From Ferruginibacter sp. (GTDB taxonomy: Bacteria > Bacteroidota > Bacteroidia > Chitinophagales > Chitinophagaceae): a stretch of 64,000 bases of DNA. Shown here one piece after another: positions 54,801 to 64,000 of this stretch. Position numbers and translations under genes: made by a program. How positions within the stretch are numbered: the first letter of the stretch is position 1; every line of letters begins with the position of its first letter. The stretch spans positions 1-64,000 of the forward strand of contig JAHBTN010000016.1 of NCBI GenBank assembly GCA_019638575.1, written 5' to 3'. Below the pieces are notes generated by a model. That model did not search any database, was not told the DNA's origin, and saw only the letters and a program-made list of their open reading frames with translations.

Positions 54801-57800
54801 TGCAAGTCTACATCAAGCGAATTACCCGGTATCCATAAAGTGTCATTGTACTCCGGCGAATCGGGATTAAAAGTTGTACCTGCATTTAAAGGAGTCATAT
54901 TTAACGGTATCCTTATTTCGTAATAATTGTTTACAAAATCGGTTCCCAACCTTATCACTGCAGTCAGGTCTTTATCCTGCAACGATGGATATGTTTTTTG
55001 CGATTCCTCTGCATGTATATACATCTGCAGTTTGCGGAACTGGCGCAGATCCCTGTTTGCAAAAGTTTGTTGTACGGCACGGGCATCATTTTTTGCCAAA
55101 CCACAAAACTGAAGACTTAAAGCCTGTTCATTTTGTAACAGGTTTACACCGTTATTACTTAAAGTTTGTACACGCTGTATTTCGGTAGGTGTACGATAAG
55201 GCAATGGCACACGCTTATCATTTTCTTCAATATTTACAGCGCCCTGGTTAAATACTGTGGAGCTGCCCGCCGGTATTTGGGTATAGATGCCGGTAGTGTC
55301 AATTTTATAATTAAACTTACGCCATACATTACGGGTAAGTTGCAGTTCGCCAAAACGCAATACAATGCTATCAGTAAAGCCTGTCAAAAACATGCGTATG
55401 AACCGGATGGATTTAAAATCGGGGATATTGCCAACTTTACTTTGATATTCGCTGATTGGAATACGGAACTGGTACCATGTTTCTGTTCTTGCTGTTCCAT
55501 CAACAAGGTTTACAGATACATCTTTTTTATCGATGATAAAATTATTGCCAATAGTCATTTCAGGCGCTGTCTTAGGTTTAAGATCAACTATGTATTGAAA
55601 ATATTCTTCGGTTTGGTTTAATGTATTGTCTTTATTCAAATCTTCAGCATCGGGGTATAAGGTTGCCGCCGATGAGTAAGTAGAACTGTTAGAAGCTACC
55701 GGTGAGTTGCCCTCGGGATTATTAAAGTTTTTATAACGGCTGGTAATGCCCAACCCCTGCTGGTCAAAATCATCGCCACGATAATAGTGATAGTTATCGT
55801 TTGATGGGTCGTTAGCTGCCTGTTGGTATGCAGTAGGCGATACAATTGATTGCAACTGGGCAAGAAAAGCCTGCCTTTTATTAGCTTCGGCTGTATCATC
55901 TAACCCGTCAAAACCAATATCCTGGTAGGCCCTGTCGTTGGGGTCGTTGCTAAATGCATTTGTAACCTGCACCGGGTTAGCAGGCACCCTGCCCCAGTTT
56001 GAATTATCTACCGGCGATGGTGCATTGGGTGTAGGCAACCCGTTTTCATAAAAACGCTTACCGTCTTTTAAGATATCTTCCGAAACATTACCAAGGTTAA
56101 AATATAATTGTCCGCCGGTAGAATTGGCTGCATTGGGATAACGGGTTCCATAATTGATAAACGGATCCTGCACCCAAAATTCAATAAATTCAATATTGGC
56201 TGTTTCAAAATCGGGTTGGTCAATACTACGCATTAAACCGCCCCATCGTGTTTTTGGATTTAATAATTTTCCATTGGGTGCTATACTGCCGGGTGTGGCA
56301 TCATAGTTATAAGGGCCCCTGTCTTCGGGGAAATATGCCAAATCAAATGTTACCAACTGGCTTTCGCCAAAACCCGTAGTGCGCTGAGGAAATATTTCAC
56401 GCTGGTAAACCTGTCTTACACGGGGGTCGCTCAGTTCAACCCTATCATTCGAGAAAGGATTATTTGAGCCCTTATACACCTGTAATGTAGGTTCAATTTG
56501 ATACCATGCAATTTTTGCCCTGTTTCTTCCCGAAGCAATATCATCATTTAACTGGGCTTCTGGAAACAATTCATTTCCAAAACTGTCTGTAGCCTTAAAA
56601 GGCACTGATGCAAGTGCCCAGCTTATAGGAGGAAAACGCAAGTCGAGCCCAGATTGGGTTCCGTCAAAATCATCAATATTAATTATGCCTTTTGAACCAC
56701 GTCCTATTTGAGGGGCATGGCCCGGTTTTAAATAAGCGCCTTCTGCAAATACATTAATGCTGGAAGCTGCCGTGGTTTTATAAAAAGGCAGTTTATCTAA
56801 AATTTTTGTAAGCCTGGGCATGTCTTTTCTATAATTCACATCTAACCCATACATTGAATTGCGAATGGGTTCATTGGTACCGCCGGCATTGCTGTTATCG
56901 TAACTTACTTTACTAAAGAACGGCCTTTCGCTTAGCCTTACAATTGTACCGCCAATTGATAATTGTTCTTTGGCAGTATTTTTAGCAAGATAATCCCAAC
57001 GCAAGGCCATATAGCTTCGCTGCTGTAAACCAAAGCTGGCATTATTTTCATAATTCACCTGTACGGGAATGCCCGAATTAATGATGGCCGAGTTGGTGAT
57101 TTTTATAGTACCCAAATCGTAATTGATATCATAATCTATCCCTTCAATTAACAGCCTGCCACCAGCCGTAACCGTAACCGAGCCTTTAGGTATATTGTAG
57201 CCTATACTTATATCGGCCGAACCCGAAATTTTTGCCGAACCTTTTAAAACAAACCTGTTAAGGTTTGGATACTGTTGTGCTACGGCTTTTATAGAATCGT
57301 ATAAGGCATAAAACAGGCTGTCTTTAATGCCCGGCAGGTTGGGATTGGTGTAAATATTTGCTGCAAGGTCTCGCCCAAAAGGTTCTAATACAGGGAACAT
57401 TACACGGCTGTATTGTGAATAAACCGTATAGCCTTCTACATAATCAAATACACCATCGGGTTGCGGATCAAGCTGGTTATTTAAACGGTCTAAATTAATA
57501 AGTGAAATTATTGGAGCACCCTGGTTTTTATCACCGAATGGAACATAACGTTTCCAGCCAAGGCCGGGTTCCTGGTACAATACATCTAATTTAAAATCGG
57601 TGGGTGTAAGCGTACCATAGCCAATAGCATACACATTTTTAAGCATCAGGTTCCAAATGGGCAGGTTGGGCCTTTGCGATGTGGCTTTTAATAATTTTAA
57701 AAATAAAATCTGCTGTGTAGCCCTTGTACTGTCGGGTGGCAGGTCTTGCGAAAATTCACCAACCTGGAAAATTTTTCCGTTGTAAGAATATTGATAAGCC

Positions 57801-59176
57801 ACTGCCAGCACTTCATCGGTTTGCAGTGGTTGGCTCAACGATATAAAACCTACCTGTGGGTTATAATAATACTGGGTTGAATCTAACTTACGGGCAAATG
57901 TTTTTTCAAAGTCCTGTACGGGTTGCAGGCCTAATGCTACCAGGTTATTAAACACTGCAGATGAGTTACGGTTGCTGGGGTCGGCAATTATTTGTGCATA
58001 AGTTGGGTTGCTGCCATTGCTTGGTATGCCCGATACAGGCCCTCCTGTTTCGCCCAGGTTTGCCAAACCAACCACATCACGGGTATCGGTGGTGGTACCG
58101 TTTTTATTGGTAACCCAAACTTCCATCCTCAAAATTTGTATTGGCGCAGTAATGGCAGGCAGCTTGCTCATTACCTTATTGTAATTTTCTTTAAAATACT
58201 GCGCCAGTAAAAAATGCCTGTTTTCTTCATATTCATCAGCTTTTATTTCAAAAAGCTGGCTTGCCGTACCGCCTGCAAGATTTGCGCTTTGGCGCTGCGA
58301 TTTTTGGTTGGCAATTACCCCGGTTACAAACAATTTACCAAACTGCACCGTTGTTTTTAAACCAAACAACTGCTGGGCACCGGGTATAAGGGTACTGCGG
58401 CTTGGGAATGAAACATTACCCAGTTCAAACCTTTTCACTATTTCATCATCAAGGCCGGTATAATCAAGTTTCAACTGGTTATCCTGCCCAAAGTTTGCAA
58501 GTGTGTTATAGTTAATAGGGAATTTTAATTTACCGCCGATATCTGCGTTCACATTTACCTGGGCATTCATGTCAAAATCAAAACCTCCATTTTTCCTGGC
58601 TCTTTCGGGCAGTGTAGGGTTTTTTATATTTTGCCCCTGGTAACCGGCAGTAATATCTACATTTCCCTGCGGAGTGATATTTATTTTACCGTTACCAAAC
58701 AAACGGTTAAACAGGTTATCGTACAACGATAGTTTGGGTTTTATCCTGCCACGATTGAGGATGCTTAACAGGTTGGCTCTTTTTTGAAAATATTCGTTTT
58801 CCGATTGGCGGCCACGTATTTGCCAATATTCATCAAAACTGTATGATGTGGTGGTGCGGTAATACCTGTTGCCTATTTTTTCGTACACCACGTAGCGGCG
58901 TGTTTTTGCATCATAAACAATAGAGTCCCTTATGTTAGAAGGGTTATTAAGATCTAAACTGTTACGGCCATAGTTTGAAAAAAAATCTCCTCGCCTGTCT
59001 TTTATGGGATAATGAAGGCTGTCTTTATAATTAGGTACGGTGGTATCGCCCACTTGTTGCCACAGGCCGGGTAAATGTGGTTTGGCCATTAACGTATCTG
59101 TATGCAGCAAAAAAAATGTAAGTGCCAATACTATATAGCCAATCAGTCTTGAATTTTTAATTCTAATAAGCAACAT
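51839..59176 (-). CDS. sprA: T9SS outer-membrane translocon protein SprA (Sov)
   Basis: 2445 residues from ATG 59176 (MLLIRIKNSRLIGYIVLALTFF), close to SprA/Sov lengths of about 2400-2500. SprA forms the giant 36-strand barrel through which T9SS cargo crosses the outer membrane. Signal peptide, then the characteristic SprA N-terminal blocks (~150-300: NITPQGNVDITAGYQG, NYNTLANFGQDNQLKLDYTG, PGAQQLFGLKT) and repeated barrel segments to the end (RVQVRISLTQ-type end, here AGVQVRISLTQ). It is 28 bp downstream of ruvA; ruvA-sprA order is conserved in Bacteroidota. The cargo proteins in this window (43997, 46811 and 60963 genes) depend on it. Confidence 0.96.
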   Translation of the reverse strand: MLLIRIKNSRLIGYIVLALTFFLLHTDTLMAKPHLPGLWQQVGDTTVPNYKDSLHYPIKDRRGDFFSNYGRNSLDLNNPSNIRDSIVYDAKTRRYVVYEKIGNRYYRTTTSYSFDEYWQIRGRQSENEYFQKRANLLSILNRGRIKPKLSLYDNLFNRLFGNGKINITPQGNVDITAGYQGQNIKNPTLPERARKNGGFDFDMNAQVNVNADIGGKLKFPINYNTLANFGQDNQLKLDYTGLDDEIVKRFELGNVSFPSRSTLIPGAQQLFGLKTTVQFGKLFVTGVIANQKSQRQSANLAGGTASQLFEIKADEYEENRHFLLAQYFKENYNKVMSKLPAITAPIQILRMEVWVTNKNGTTTDTRDVVGLANLGETGGPVSGIPSNGSNPTYAQIIADPSNRNSSAVFNNLVALGLQPVQDFEKTFARKLDSTQYYYNPQVGFISLSQPLQTDEVLAVAYQYSYNGKIFQVGEFSQDLPPDSTRATQQILFLKLLKATSQRPNLPIWNLMLKNVYAIGYGTLTPTDFKLDVLYQEPGLGWKRYVPFGDKNQGAPIISLINLDRLNNQLDPQPDGVFDYVEGYTVYSQYSRVMFPVLEPFGRDLAANIYTNPNLPGIKDSLFYALYDSIKAVAQQYPNLNRFVLKGSAKISGSADISIGYNIPKGSVTVTAGGRLLIEGIDYDINYDLGTIKITNSAIINSGIPVQVNYENNASFGLQQRSYMALRWDYLAKNTAKEQLSIGGTIVRLSERPFFSKVSYDNSNAGGTNEPIRNSMYGLDVNYRKDMPRLTKILDKLPFYKTTAASSINVFAEGAYLKPGHAPQIGRGSKGIINIDDFDGTQSGLDLRFPPISWALASVPFKATDSFGNELFPEAQLNDDIASGRNRAKIAWYQIEPTLQVYKGSNNPFSNDRVELSDPRVRQVYQREIFPQRTTGFGESQLVTFDLAYFPEDRGPYNYDATPGSIAPNGKLLNPKTRWGGLMRSIDQPDFETANIEFIEFWVQDPFINYGTRYPNAANSTGGQLYFNLGNVSEDILKDGKRFYENGLPTPNAPSPVDNSNWGRVPANPVQVTNAFSNDPNDRAYQDIGFDGLDDTAEANKRQAFLAQLQSIVSPTAYQQAANDPSNDNYHYYRGDDFDQQGLGITSRYKNFNNPEGNSPVASNSSTYSSAATLYPDAEDLNKDNTLNQTEEYFQYIVDLKPKTAPEMTIGNNFIIDKKDVSVNLVDGTARTETWYQFRIPISEYQSKVGNIPDFKSIRFIRMFLTGFTDSIVLRFGELQLTRNVWRKFNYKIDTTGIYTQIPAGSSTVFNQGAVNIEENDKRVPLPYRTPTEIQRVQTLSNNGVNLLQNEQALSLQFCGLAKNDARAVQQTFANRDLRQFRKLQMYIHAEESQKTYPSLQDKDLTAVIRLGTDFVNNYYEIRIPLNMTPLNAGTTFNPDSPEYNDTLWIPGNSLDVDLQSLVKLKQARNTDLSASPTVIYRQQQANGHMYSVMGNPNLGEIRGILLGVENTNATSACGEVWVNELRLSSIDEKGGWAALGRLDLNLADLGTISVSANTHSSGFGTLEQRVNDRYRDNFYQFSVSTNLELGKLLPAKAAISIPVFASYDQQVSTPEYDPYDLDIKLKDKLRDASGDAKDSIKNNAIDFTSTTTINFTNVRKNRTSTKAPKIYDISNFDFSYSYLKIKNHTPLIESNEITRHRYGLGYNFSPQPKYIEPFKKLKFFTKRKTHWFDLVKDFNFNLIPSQLSFRADVNRQFGAIRPRSIGTSKYQIPETYDKYYTFQRNYILRWNLTRSLNFDFTAINNSRIDEPEGRLDTKQKRDTVWRNLLKGGRNTTYTHSANFTYTLPTSKFPLLDWTTINLRYQASYNWIGASRLAVELGNILENGQQSEATAQFDFTKLYQKSKWIRQLDAPSNKADQEKWRSRVKIVKDTIVKKSGRKVVKRKRIVDQTAMPYVSNGLKVFGKLLTSIKQANFSISENAHTRLPGYTDSTKYVGQNWKSMAPGIDFILGRQPDTTWLNKAAQKGLITKDTTFNSIFMQSFDQHVTLSAQLEPIRDLNITLNLNKTFNKNYSETFRYVDTSGGTNRIFQHLNPYAGGGFDVSYIAFKTLFGKFDPNRISETFIKFQDYRRILSERLGKANKYNIINGQITPDAEGYYYGYGKYAVDVLIPAFVAAYTGQDPNKVSLINQNNPNIKSNPFRGIKPKLNWKLDYNGLSRVKGMDKIFTNFSISHGYTGSLSMNGFTSALLYQDVSRYGYPSFYDTLSKNYIPYFLIPNVSIGEQFSPLIGLDMMFTNQLQAKFEYSKSRQLSLSLVDYQLSEVRSTEFSIGAGYRKRGLKLLAGLKLPKFLNKDGGNKLDNEINFRLDFRIRDNVTANSRLDQDNNFATGGSRDITISPSIDYFLNNRINIKLYFDQRRINPYISSSAPIVNTRAGVQVRISLTQ

Positions 59177-59204
59177 CCGGTAAATCAATTAACGTAGTGT
59201 TTTA

Positions 59205-59789
59205 TCAAATGGCTTTAAGGGCTTTTTTAATTAAATCTTCCAGTTTTAAAACTGATGGTTCGGCACGGATAATATTTTGGATAGTATTTTCTGCCTGGGC
59301 TCTTGAAATACCCAATGCTGTTAAAGCATTTAACGCATCTGCTTCTAAACTATTGCCCATGTGTACAGAAGCAGTAACGCCGGTTCCTATCTTACCCATT
59401 TTATCCTTTAATTCAAGCACCAGTCTTTCGGCGGTTTTTTTTCCTATTCCTTTTATGCTTTCCAGCAACTTTACATTGTTTTGTACTATTGCAGCGCTTA
59501 TTTCTTCGGGTTTTAATGATGATAGCATCATCCTGGCTGTTACAGCCCCAATACCCGATACGCCGGTTAGCATCACAAACATATCTTTTTCCTGCTTATC
59601 AAAAAAACCAAATAAAACATGTGCATCTTCCTTTACCTGCAAGTATGTAAACAACCTGCCTTCGTTTAAATGCTGTATGTTAGAATACGTATTTAGGCTG
59701 ATGTTCACTTCAAACCCTATACCGTTTACATCCACATAAACTTGTGCAGGGTTTTTAAATGTAAATTTTCCTTGCAGGTAAGCGTACAT
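59205..59789 (-). CDS. ruvA: Holliday junction DNA helicase subunit RuvA
   Basis: 194 residues. Binds Holliday junctions and loads RuvB for branch migration. The OB-fold (~1-62: MYAYLQGKFTFKNPAQVYVDVNGIGFEVNIS), two HhH motifs (~70-135: LTGVSGIGAVTARMML, SIKGIGKKTAERLV) and the flexible C-terminal UBA-like domain (~150-194: ALTALGISRAQAENTI) are in the usual order. Co-directional with sprA, 28 bp apart. Confidence 0.96.
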   Translation of the reverse strand: MYAYLQGKFTFKNPAQVYVDVNGIGFEVNISLNTYSNIQHLNEGRLFTYLQVKEDAHVLFGFFDKQEKDMFVMLTGVSGIGAVTARMMLSSLKPEEISAAIVQNNVKLLESIKGIGKKTAERLVLELKDKMGKIGTGVTASVHMGNSLEADALNALTALGISRAQAENTIQNIIRAEPSVLKLEDLIKKALKAI

Positions 59790-59918
59790 ATTTTAATTCT
59801 GTAAATAGCGAAAATAAGGATTATTTATGAGCCAGCAGCCAATAGATACAACTAAGCTTTTTTATGTACATTTACTTTTCGTTATCAAAAAAAAATCATA
59901 CGAGAAAATAAGAATTTC

Positions 59919-60914
59919 ATGCAAAAGATAAATGCAGTAATAACTGCCGTTGGCGGTTATGTACCTGAGTACCGGCTTACCAATGCTGAACTGGAAACAA
60001 TGGTTGATACAAACGATGAATGGATACGTACCCGAACAGGAATTGAAGAAAGAAGGATATTAAAAGGTGATGGGCTTGGCAGCAGCGATATGGCTGTTCC
60101 GGCTGTATTGGAGCTCTGTAAAAAACGTGGTATCAGCCCCCAAGAAATTGATTGTTTAATTTGTGCTACAGTAACCCCGGATATGGTTTTTCCGGCCACG
60201 GCAAATATTATTTGCGATAAAGTTGGGGCTATAAATGCATTTAGCTTTGATATGATGGCCGCCTGCTCGGGCTTTTTATATGCCCTTACTACCGGCGCTG
60301 CATATATTGAAAGCGGCAGGTATAAAAAAATTGTAATTGTGGGGGTTGATAAGATGAGCAGCATTATTGATTACAGCGACCGCACCACTTGCATTATTTT
60401 TGGCGATGGAGCCGGCGCAGTTTTACTTGAGCCATCAACCGATGATACAGGCATAAAAGACAGTTTATTGAAAAGCGATGGTTCCGGCTGCAAATTTTTA
60501 CATATGAAAGCCGGCGGATCTGTAAAACCTTCTACCGTTGAAACCGTATTGGCCAAAGAACATTTTGTGTACCAGGAAGGCCAGGCTGTATTTAAGTTTG
60601 CCGTTAAAGGTATGGCCGATGTGAGTTACGAACTGATGGAAAGGAATAACCTTACAGCCGATGATATTGCATGGCTGGTACCGCACCAGGCTAACCTGCG
60701 TATTATTGATGCTACAGCAAACCGTATGGGATTGCCTAAAGAAAAAGTGATGATTAATATTCAAAAATATGGCAACACTACTGCTGGTACCTTACCATTA
60801 TGCTTATGGGAGTGGGAAAAACAACTAAAAAAAGGTGATAATATCATACTTGCTGCTTTTGGCGGTGGATTTACCTGGGGAGCCACCTGGGTAAAATGGG
60901 GATACAATAGTTGA
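59919..60914 (+). CDS. fabH: 3-oxoacyl-ACP synthase III
   Basis: 331 residues. Condenses acetyl- or branched acyl-CoA with malonyl-ACP to start fatty acid synthesis. Complete Cys-His-Asn triad: Cys116 in MAACSGF, His256 in VPHQANLRI, Asn286 in [22 protein letters not shown] and FGGGFTWGA also fit. Bacteroidota often have two fabH genes, one beside plsX-rpmF; this one stands with a subtilase and may be the extra copy (inference). Divergent from ruvA. Confidence 0.95.
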   Translation: MQKINAVITAVGGYVPEYRLTNAELETMVDTNDEWIRTRTGIEERRILKGDGLGSSDMAVPAVLELCKKRGISPQEIDCLICATVTPDMVFPATANIICDKVGAINAFSFDMMAACSGFLYALTTGAAYIESGRYKKIVIVGVDKMSSIIDYSDRTTCIIFGDGAGAVLLEPSTDDTGIKDSLLKSDGSGCKFLHMKAGGSVKPSTVETVLAKEHFVYQEGQAVFKFAVKGMADVSYELMERNNLTADDIAWLVPHQANLRIIDATANRMGLPKEKVMINIQKYGNTTAGTLPLCLWEWEKQLKKGDNIILAAFGGGFTWGATWVKWGYNS

Positions 60915-60962
60915 TTAGCTAAACCCGTTAACACTGAAAGGTCTGTTTGAAAAAAATATTTT

Positions 60963-63374
60963 ATGAAAAAAACAATACTGTTTGTATTCAGTGCATTATT
61001 TTTTATAACTACCAATAGCCAGGCACAATTTACCCGTTACATAGTAAAACTTACCGATAAAGGATATAATCCTTTTTCCATCAATAACCCTATACAATTT
61101 TTAACACAACGTTCTATTGACCGCAGAAACCGCTATAACATTGCCATCGATTCAACTGATTTACCCGTTACAGCAAGATATATCGATAGTATTAAAAATG
61201 CCGGCGCAGTTACCATTCTCAATACATCAAAATGGCTAAACCAGGTTGCCATACAAACAAGTGATGCTGCAGCCCTGGTTAAAATAAACAGTTTTCCATT
61301 TGTTATGGCCACTTCACCTATCGGCAGTTTTGCAAACACAAGCAATAAACCGGTTAATAAAAAATTAGATGCAGAAATTACAGGTAACACTGCTCCCCTG
61401 TCAACATCAAATTTAATTACTGCAGATTATTATAATTATGGCCTCAGTTATGCCCAGGTGCATTTACATAACGGAGAGTTTTTACATAATCGTGGTTTTA
61501 GAGGGCAGGGCATGCAAATGGCCGTGCTGGATGCAGGATTTTACCACTACCTTACACTACCAACTTTTGACAGTATAAGAAACAACGGGCAGGTTTTAGG
61601 CACCTGGGATTTTGTAGCCCGAAATGAAAGTGTAAATGAAGACCATACACATGGTATGAACTGCCTAAGTACTATTGCTGCCAACATGCCCGGCACATTT
61701 ATGGGCACTGCACCAAAAACATCTTTTTATTTATTCAGAACCGAAGATGTAAGCAGTGAATATCCTATTGAAGAACAAAACTGGGTAGCAGGAATGGAAA
61801 AAGCAGATAGCCTTGGTGTAGAAATTACTTCCACATCGCTGGGCTATTATAATTTTGATAACCCTGCCTTAAACTATACATACGCTAATCTTGATGGTAA
61901 TACCACATTAAGCGCAAGGGGCGCCGATATGGCCGCTAAAAAAGGTATGCTTTGTGTAATTGCAGCGGGTAACGAAGGCAACAATGCATGGCACTATATT
62001 ATTACCCCTTCTGATGCCGACAGTGTAATGGCGGTAGGCGCCGTTAATACATCGGGTGTAGTTGGTAGCTTTAGCAGTTATGGGCCCAGCAGCGATGGGC
62101 AAATAAAACCTTCTGTAGCTGCTGTTGGTGTTGGCTCTGTAATTGCAAACCCATCTACAGGCCAGCCAACTTATGGCAATGGAACTTCCTTTGCAACACC
62201 TATTATGGCAGGCCTCACCACTTGTTTGTGGCAGGCATTTCCCGAAATAAATAATATGGGTATCATTAATGTATTACAACAATCGGCTACTAGAGCTTCT
62301 AACCCCGATAACCGTGTGGGCTACGGCATACCCGATATGAAAAAAGCTTTTGTTATGCTTATTAAACAACTGTATTCTCAACAGGCGGTTGTTGCTAATT
62401 GCAATGTTACTTTTCAATTAAATGCTAAAACCGATTCTGCAATTACTATTGACGTACAAAGAAAGCTTCCCGGCGAAATAATTTACAATACGATAAACAC
62501 AATATCATCTACCGGTGGTTTTAAAATGAATAATTTAATTTTTGTTGATGACTTAAGTATGTACACCACAAGCGGCATCTCTTATCGCTTTAAAATGAAC
62601 ATTGCCGCCGATACCAGTTTTTATCTTGATAGCACAATCGTAAATTTTATACCAAAGCCAAATCTTGGTACCGATAAATCAATAAGCATTTGCAGCGGTA
62701 ACAGTTTAAACCTTACTACGCAATTTGTAACAACAGGATTAAATATCAACTGGACTATCAATGGCACAAACGTTGCCAATCCTTTGGCTGTAAATATGCC
62801 GGGGATATATCAACTTATTGCTACAAATGCCAGTGGCTGCGCCGATACGGTAACACTTACTTTAACCATAAATACTAAGCCAAACCTGGGCAATGATTTA
62901 TTGTTTACTAAATGTACCGATAGCACTTTAAACCTGCTAACCCTTTTTAATACCACAAATTTAATAACCAACTGGACCATTGGCGGCATAACAGTAACCA
63001 ACCCGGCTGCTGTTTTAAGCGAAGGTGTTTACCGGTTAATTGCAGAAAATAATTTTGGCTGTGCTGATACCGCATTGGTTACCATTAGTAACGATAACGG
63101 GATTTGTATTGCTGCCTTGAAAGAAGAAGTTATAATTAGTCCTAACCCGGTTAGTGATAACCTTACAATTTTAGTTGCCCGAAAAAACGCAGTGAAAGTA
63201 GATATCACTATTCATAACAGCATTGGCCAAATGGTGTTAAAACAAACATACCAGCAATCGCCGGGGCAGGCAAATTATTCCATTCCATTTAAAAAATGGA
63301 GTGGCGGGGTGTATTTTGTAACCATAAGACTTAATGATGAAAAAGTTTTGGTAAAAAAAGTTGTGAAGCAATAA
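60963..63374 (+). CDS. T9SS-secreted subtilisin-like serine protease (S8)
   Basis: 803 residues. Signal peptide ending NSQAQ (~22), a propeptide-like region (~23-160), then a peptidase S8 domain with Asp190 (VLDAGF), His230 (DHTHGMN) and Ser409 (GTSFATPIMAG), so the triad is complete. Two Ig-like segments (~565-640 and ~645-720: PNLGTDKSISICSGNSLNL, PNLGNDLLFTKCTDSTLNL) precede a type A T9SS sorting domain (~725-803: ISPNPVSDNLTILVARK...GVYFVTIRLNDEKVLVKKVVKQ). Exported through SprA and processed at the surface. 48 bp after fabH, same strand. Confidence 0.93.
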   Translation: MKKTILFVFSALFFITTNSQAQFTRYIVKLTDKGYNPFSINNPIQFLTQRSIDRRNRYNIAIDSTDLPVTARYIDSIKNAGAVTILNTSKWLNQVAIQTSDAAALVKINSFPFVMATSPIGSFANTSNKPVNKKLDAEITGNTAPLSTSNLITADYYNYGLSYAQVHLHNGEFLHNRGFRGQGMQMAVLDAGFYHYLTLPTFDSIRNNGQVLGTWDFVARNESVNEDHTHGMNCLSTIAANMPGTFMGTAPKTSFYLFRTEDVSSEYPIEEQNWVAGMEKADSLGVEITSTSLGYYNFDNPALNYTYANLDGNTTLSARGADMAAKKGMLCVIAAGNEGNNAWHYIITPSDADSVMAVGAVNTSGVVGSFSSYGPSSDGQIKPSVAAVGVGSVIANPSTGQPTYGNGTSFATPIMAGLTTCLWQAFPEINNMGIINVLQQSATRASNPDNRVGYGIPDMKKAFVMLIKQLYSQQAVVANCNVTFQLNAKTDSAITIDVQRKLPGEIIYNTINTISSTGGFKMNNLIFVDDLSMYTTSGISYRFKMNIAADTSFYLDSTIVNFIPKPNLGTDKSISICSGNSLNLTTQFVTTGLNINWTINGTNVANPLAVNMPGIYQLIATNASGCADTVTLTLTINTKPNLGNDLLFTKCTDSTLNLLTLFNTTNLITNWTIGGITVTNPAAVLSEGVYRLIAENNFGCADTALVTISNDNGICIAALKEEVIISPNPVSDNLTILVARKNAVKVDITIHNSIGQMVLKQTYQQSPGQANYSIPFKKWSGGVYFVTIRLNDEKVLVKKVVKQ

Positions 63375-63377
63375 AAT

Positions 63378-64000
63378 TCAATTTTTAAAGACTGCTACAA
63401 ACATAGAGTCGGCTTTATTATTGTACCCTTTCAACAGTTCCATTTTTATTAATTGCATTTTTAAATCAGATTTTATAAAGTTTGTCACTTCTTCATTTTC
63501 TTTTTTAAAAACAGAACAGGTGATATAAATGAACATGCCGCCGGGTTGCAATTGCGTAATAGCATTACGTACAATTTTTTTCTGCAGGGTGCTATATTCA
63601 TTTATCTTTTGGGGGTTAAAATAAAACAACTGCTCCGGTGTGCGGCTCCAGGTGCCACTGCCGGTGCAGGGAGCATCGCAGATGATAAGCTGATAGTTTG
63701 TTTTTGGCAACCTGCAATTTTCAACTGACAGGTCGGCAATAAACGATTGGTATTTTTTTATTCCTGCTTTTTCAAATCTTTTTTTAAGGTTGGTAAGTAT
63801 GCTTTCCCTTATATCAGAAACAGTAAGATTAATTTTCCCTTGCAGGATATCATAAACCAATATTGATTTACCGCCGCTTGCAGCACAGCAATCCCAAACC
63901 TGTAAATTACAGGTTTGTATTTTATCATCTTTTAAAATATCTAAAACTTTTTGCGAATTACAATCCTGCACTACCACTTCTTCATCTACCTTTAAAATGC
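63378..64000 (-). CDS. RsmB/NOP2-type rRNA m5C methyltransferase, C-terminal part (cut by right edge)
   Basis: The frame is open from 63378 through the window end (ILKVDEEVVVQDCNSQK...), so the N-terminal part, with the NusB-like domain if it is RsmB, is outside. SAM-binding CCAASGGKS, the first catalytic-cysteine region DAPCTGSGTWSRTPEQ and the second YITCSVFKKENEE are present, the two-cysteine chemistry of RNA m5C methyltransferases. RsmB (16S C967) is the likeliest member but RsmF cannot be excluded. Convergent with the subtilase gene, 3 bp apart. Confidence 0.88.
   Translation of the reverse strand, partial: ILKVDEEVVVQDCNSQKVLDILKDDKIQTCNLQVWDCCAASGGKSILVYDILQGKINLTVSDIRESILTNLKKRFEKAGIKKYQSFIADLSVENCRLPKTNYQLIICDAPCTGSGTWSRTPEQLFYFNPQKINEYSTLQKKIVRNAITQLQPGGMFIYITCSVFKKENEEVTNFIKSDLKMQLIKMELLKGYNNKADSMFVAVFKN

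Noticed and set aside
59197-59739. Plus-strand frame of 180 codons opposite ruvA
   Set aside because: It fully overlaps the conserved ruvA gene and shows no recognisable protein features.

Overview
The window comes from a Bacteroidota genome, most likely the Chitinophagaceae or a close relative. No rRNA gene is present, so this placement is inferred. The evidence is a SusC/SusD pair, type IX secretion (T9SS) genes (sprA and a porE-like gene) with T9SS C-terminal sorting domains, GLPGLI-like and DUF1080 proteins, low-to-middling GC, weak Shine-Dalgarno signals, and repeated promoter motifs of the Bacteroidota type TAnnTTTG (often TACCTTTG). No tRNA, rRNA, CRISPR array or prophage was seen.

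Left part (1-16 kb): ileS enters truncated from the left and is followed 4 bp later by a lysine-rich DksA/TraR-like gene, a VOC protein and fusA on the other strand. A probable 3-keto-sugar gene group follows (MFS permease, Gfo/Idh/MocA oxidoreductase, TIM-barrel isomerase, cytochrome c lipoprotein, DUF1080 lipoprotein, Tat-exported TIM barrel). It lies between fusA and its usual str-operon partners rpsG and rpsL. Next come ilvE, an unknown gene, rdgB and a thioesterase.

Middle (16-42 kb): a TPR/comA/aroE operon, small exported proteins, yidC, rplY, prs, radC, a DUF3467 gene and a susC-susD-DUF1735 lipoprotein locus. Two coupled outer-membrane protein genes follow, one with a ComEA-like helix-hairpin-helix segment. 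Then come folD, queE, a porE-like gene, dprA, guaB, a DUF4105 protein and an alpha/beta hydrolase.

Right part (42.8-64 kb): a compact REP/RAYT island, meaning a Y1 transposase flanked by short GTTGTTGGT/ACCAACAAC palindromes in opposite orientation on its two sides. It abuts two paralogous giant PKD/Ig-like proteins with T9SS type B sorting ends. Then come an SDR dehydrogenase, a small exported protein, the T9SS translocon gene sprA in operon with ruvA, fabH, a T9SS-exported subtilase, and the C-terminal part of an rRNA m5C methyltransferase running off the right edge.

Most of the window is housekeeping or well-known Bacteroidota content. The parts most worth a second look are the REP/RAYT island and its partial tandem duplication, the 3-keto-sugar group, the HhH/beta-barrel pair, the DksA-like protein with a histone-H1-like tail, and -7 promoter boxes that sit directly against the start codons of folD and guaB.
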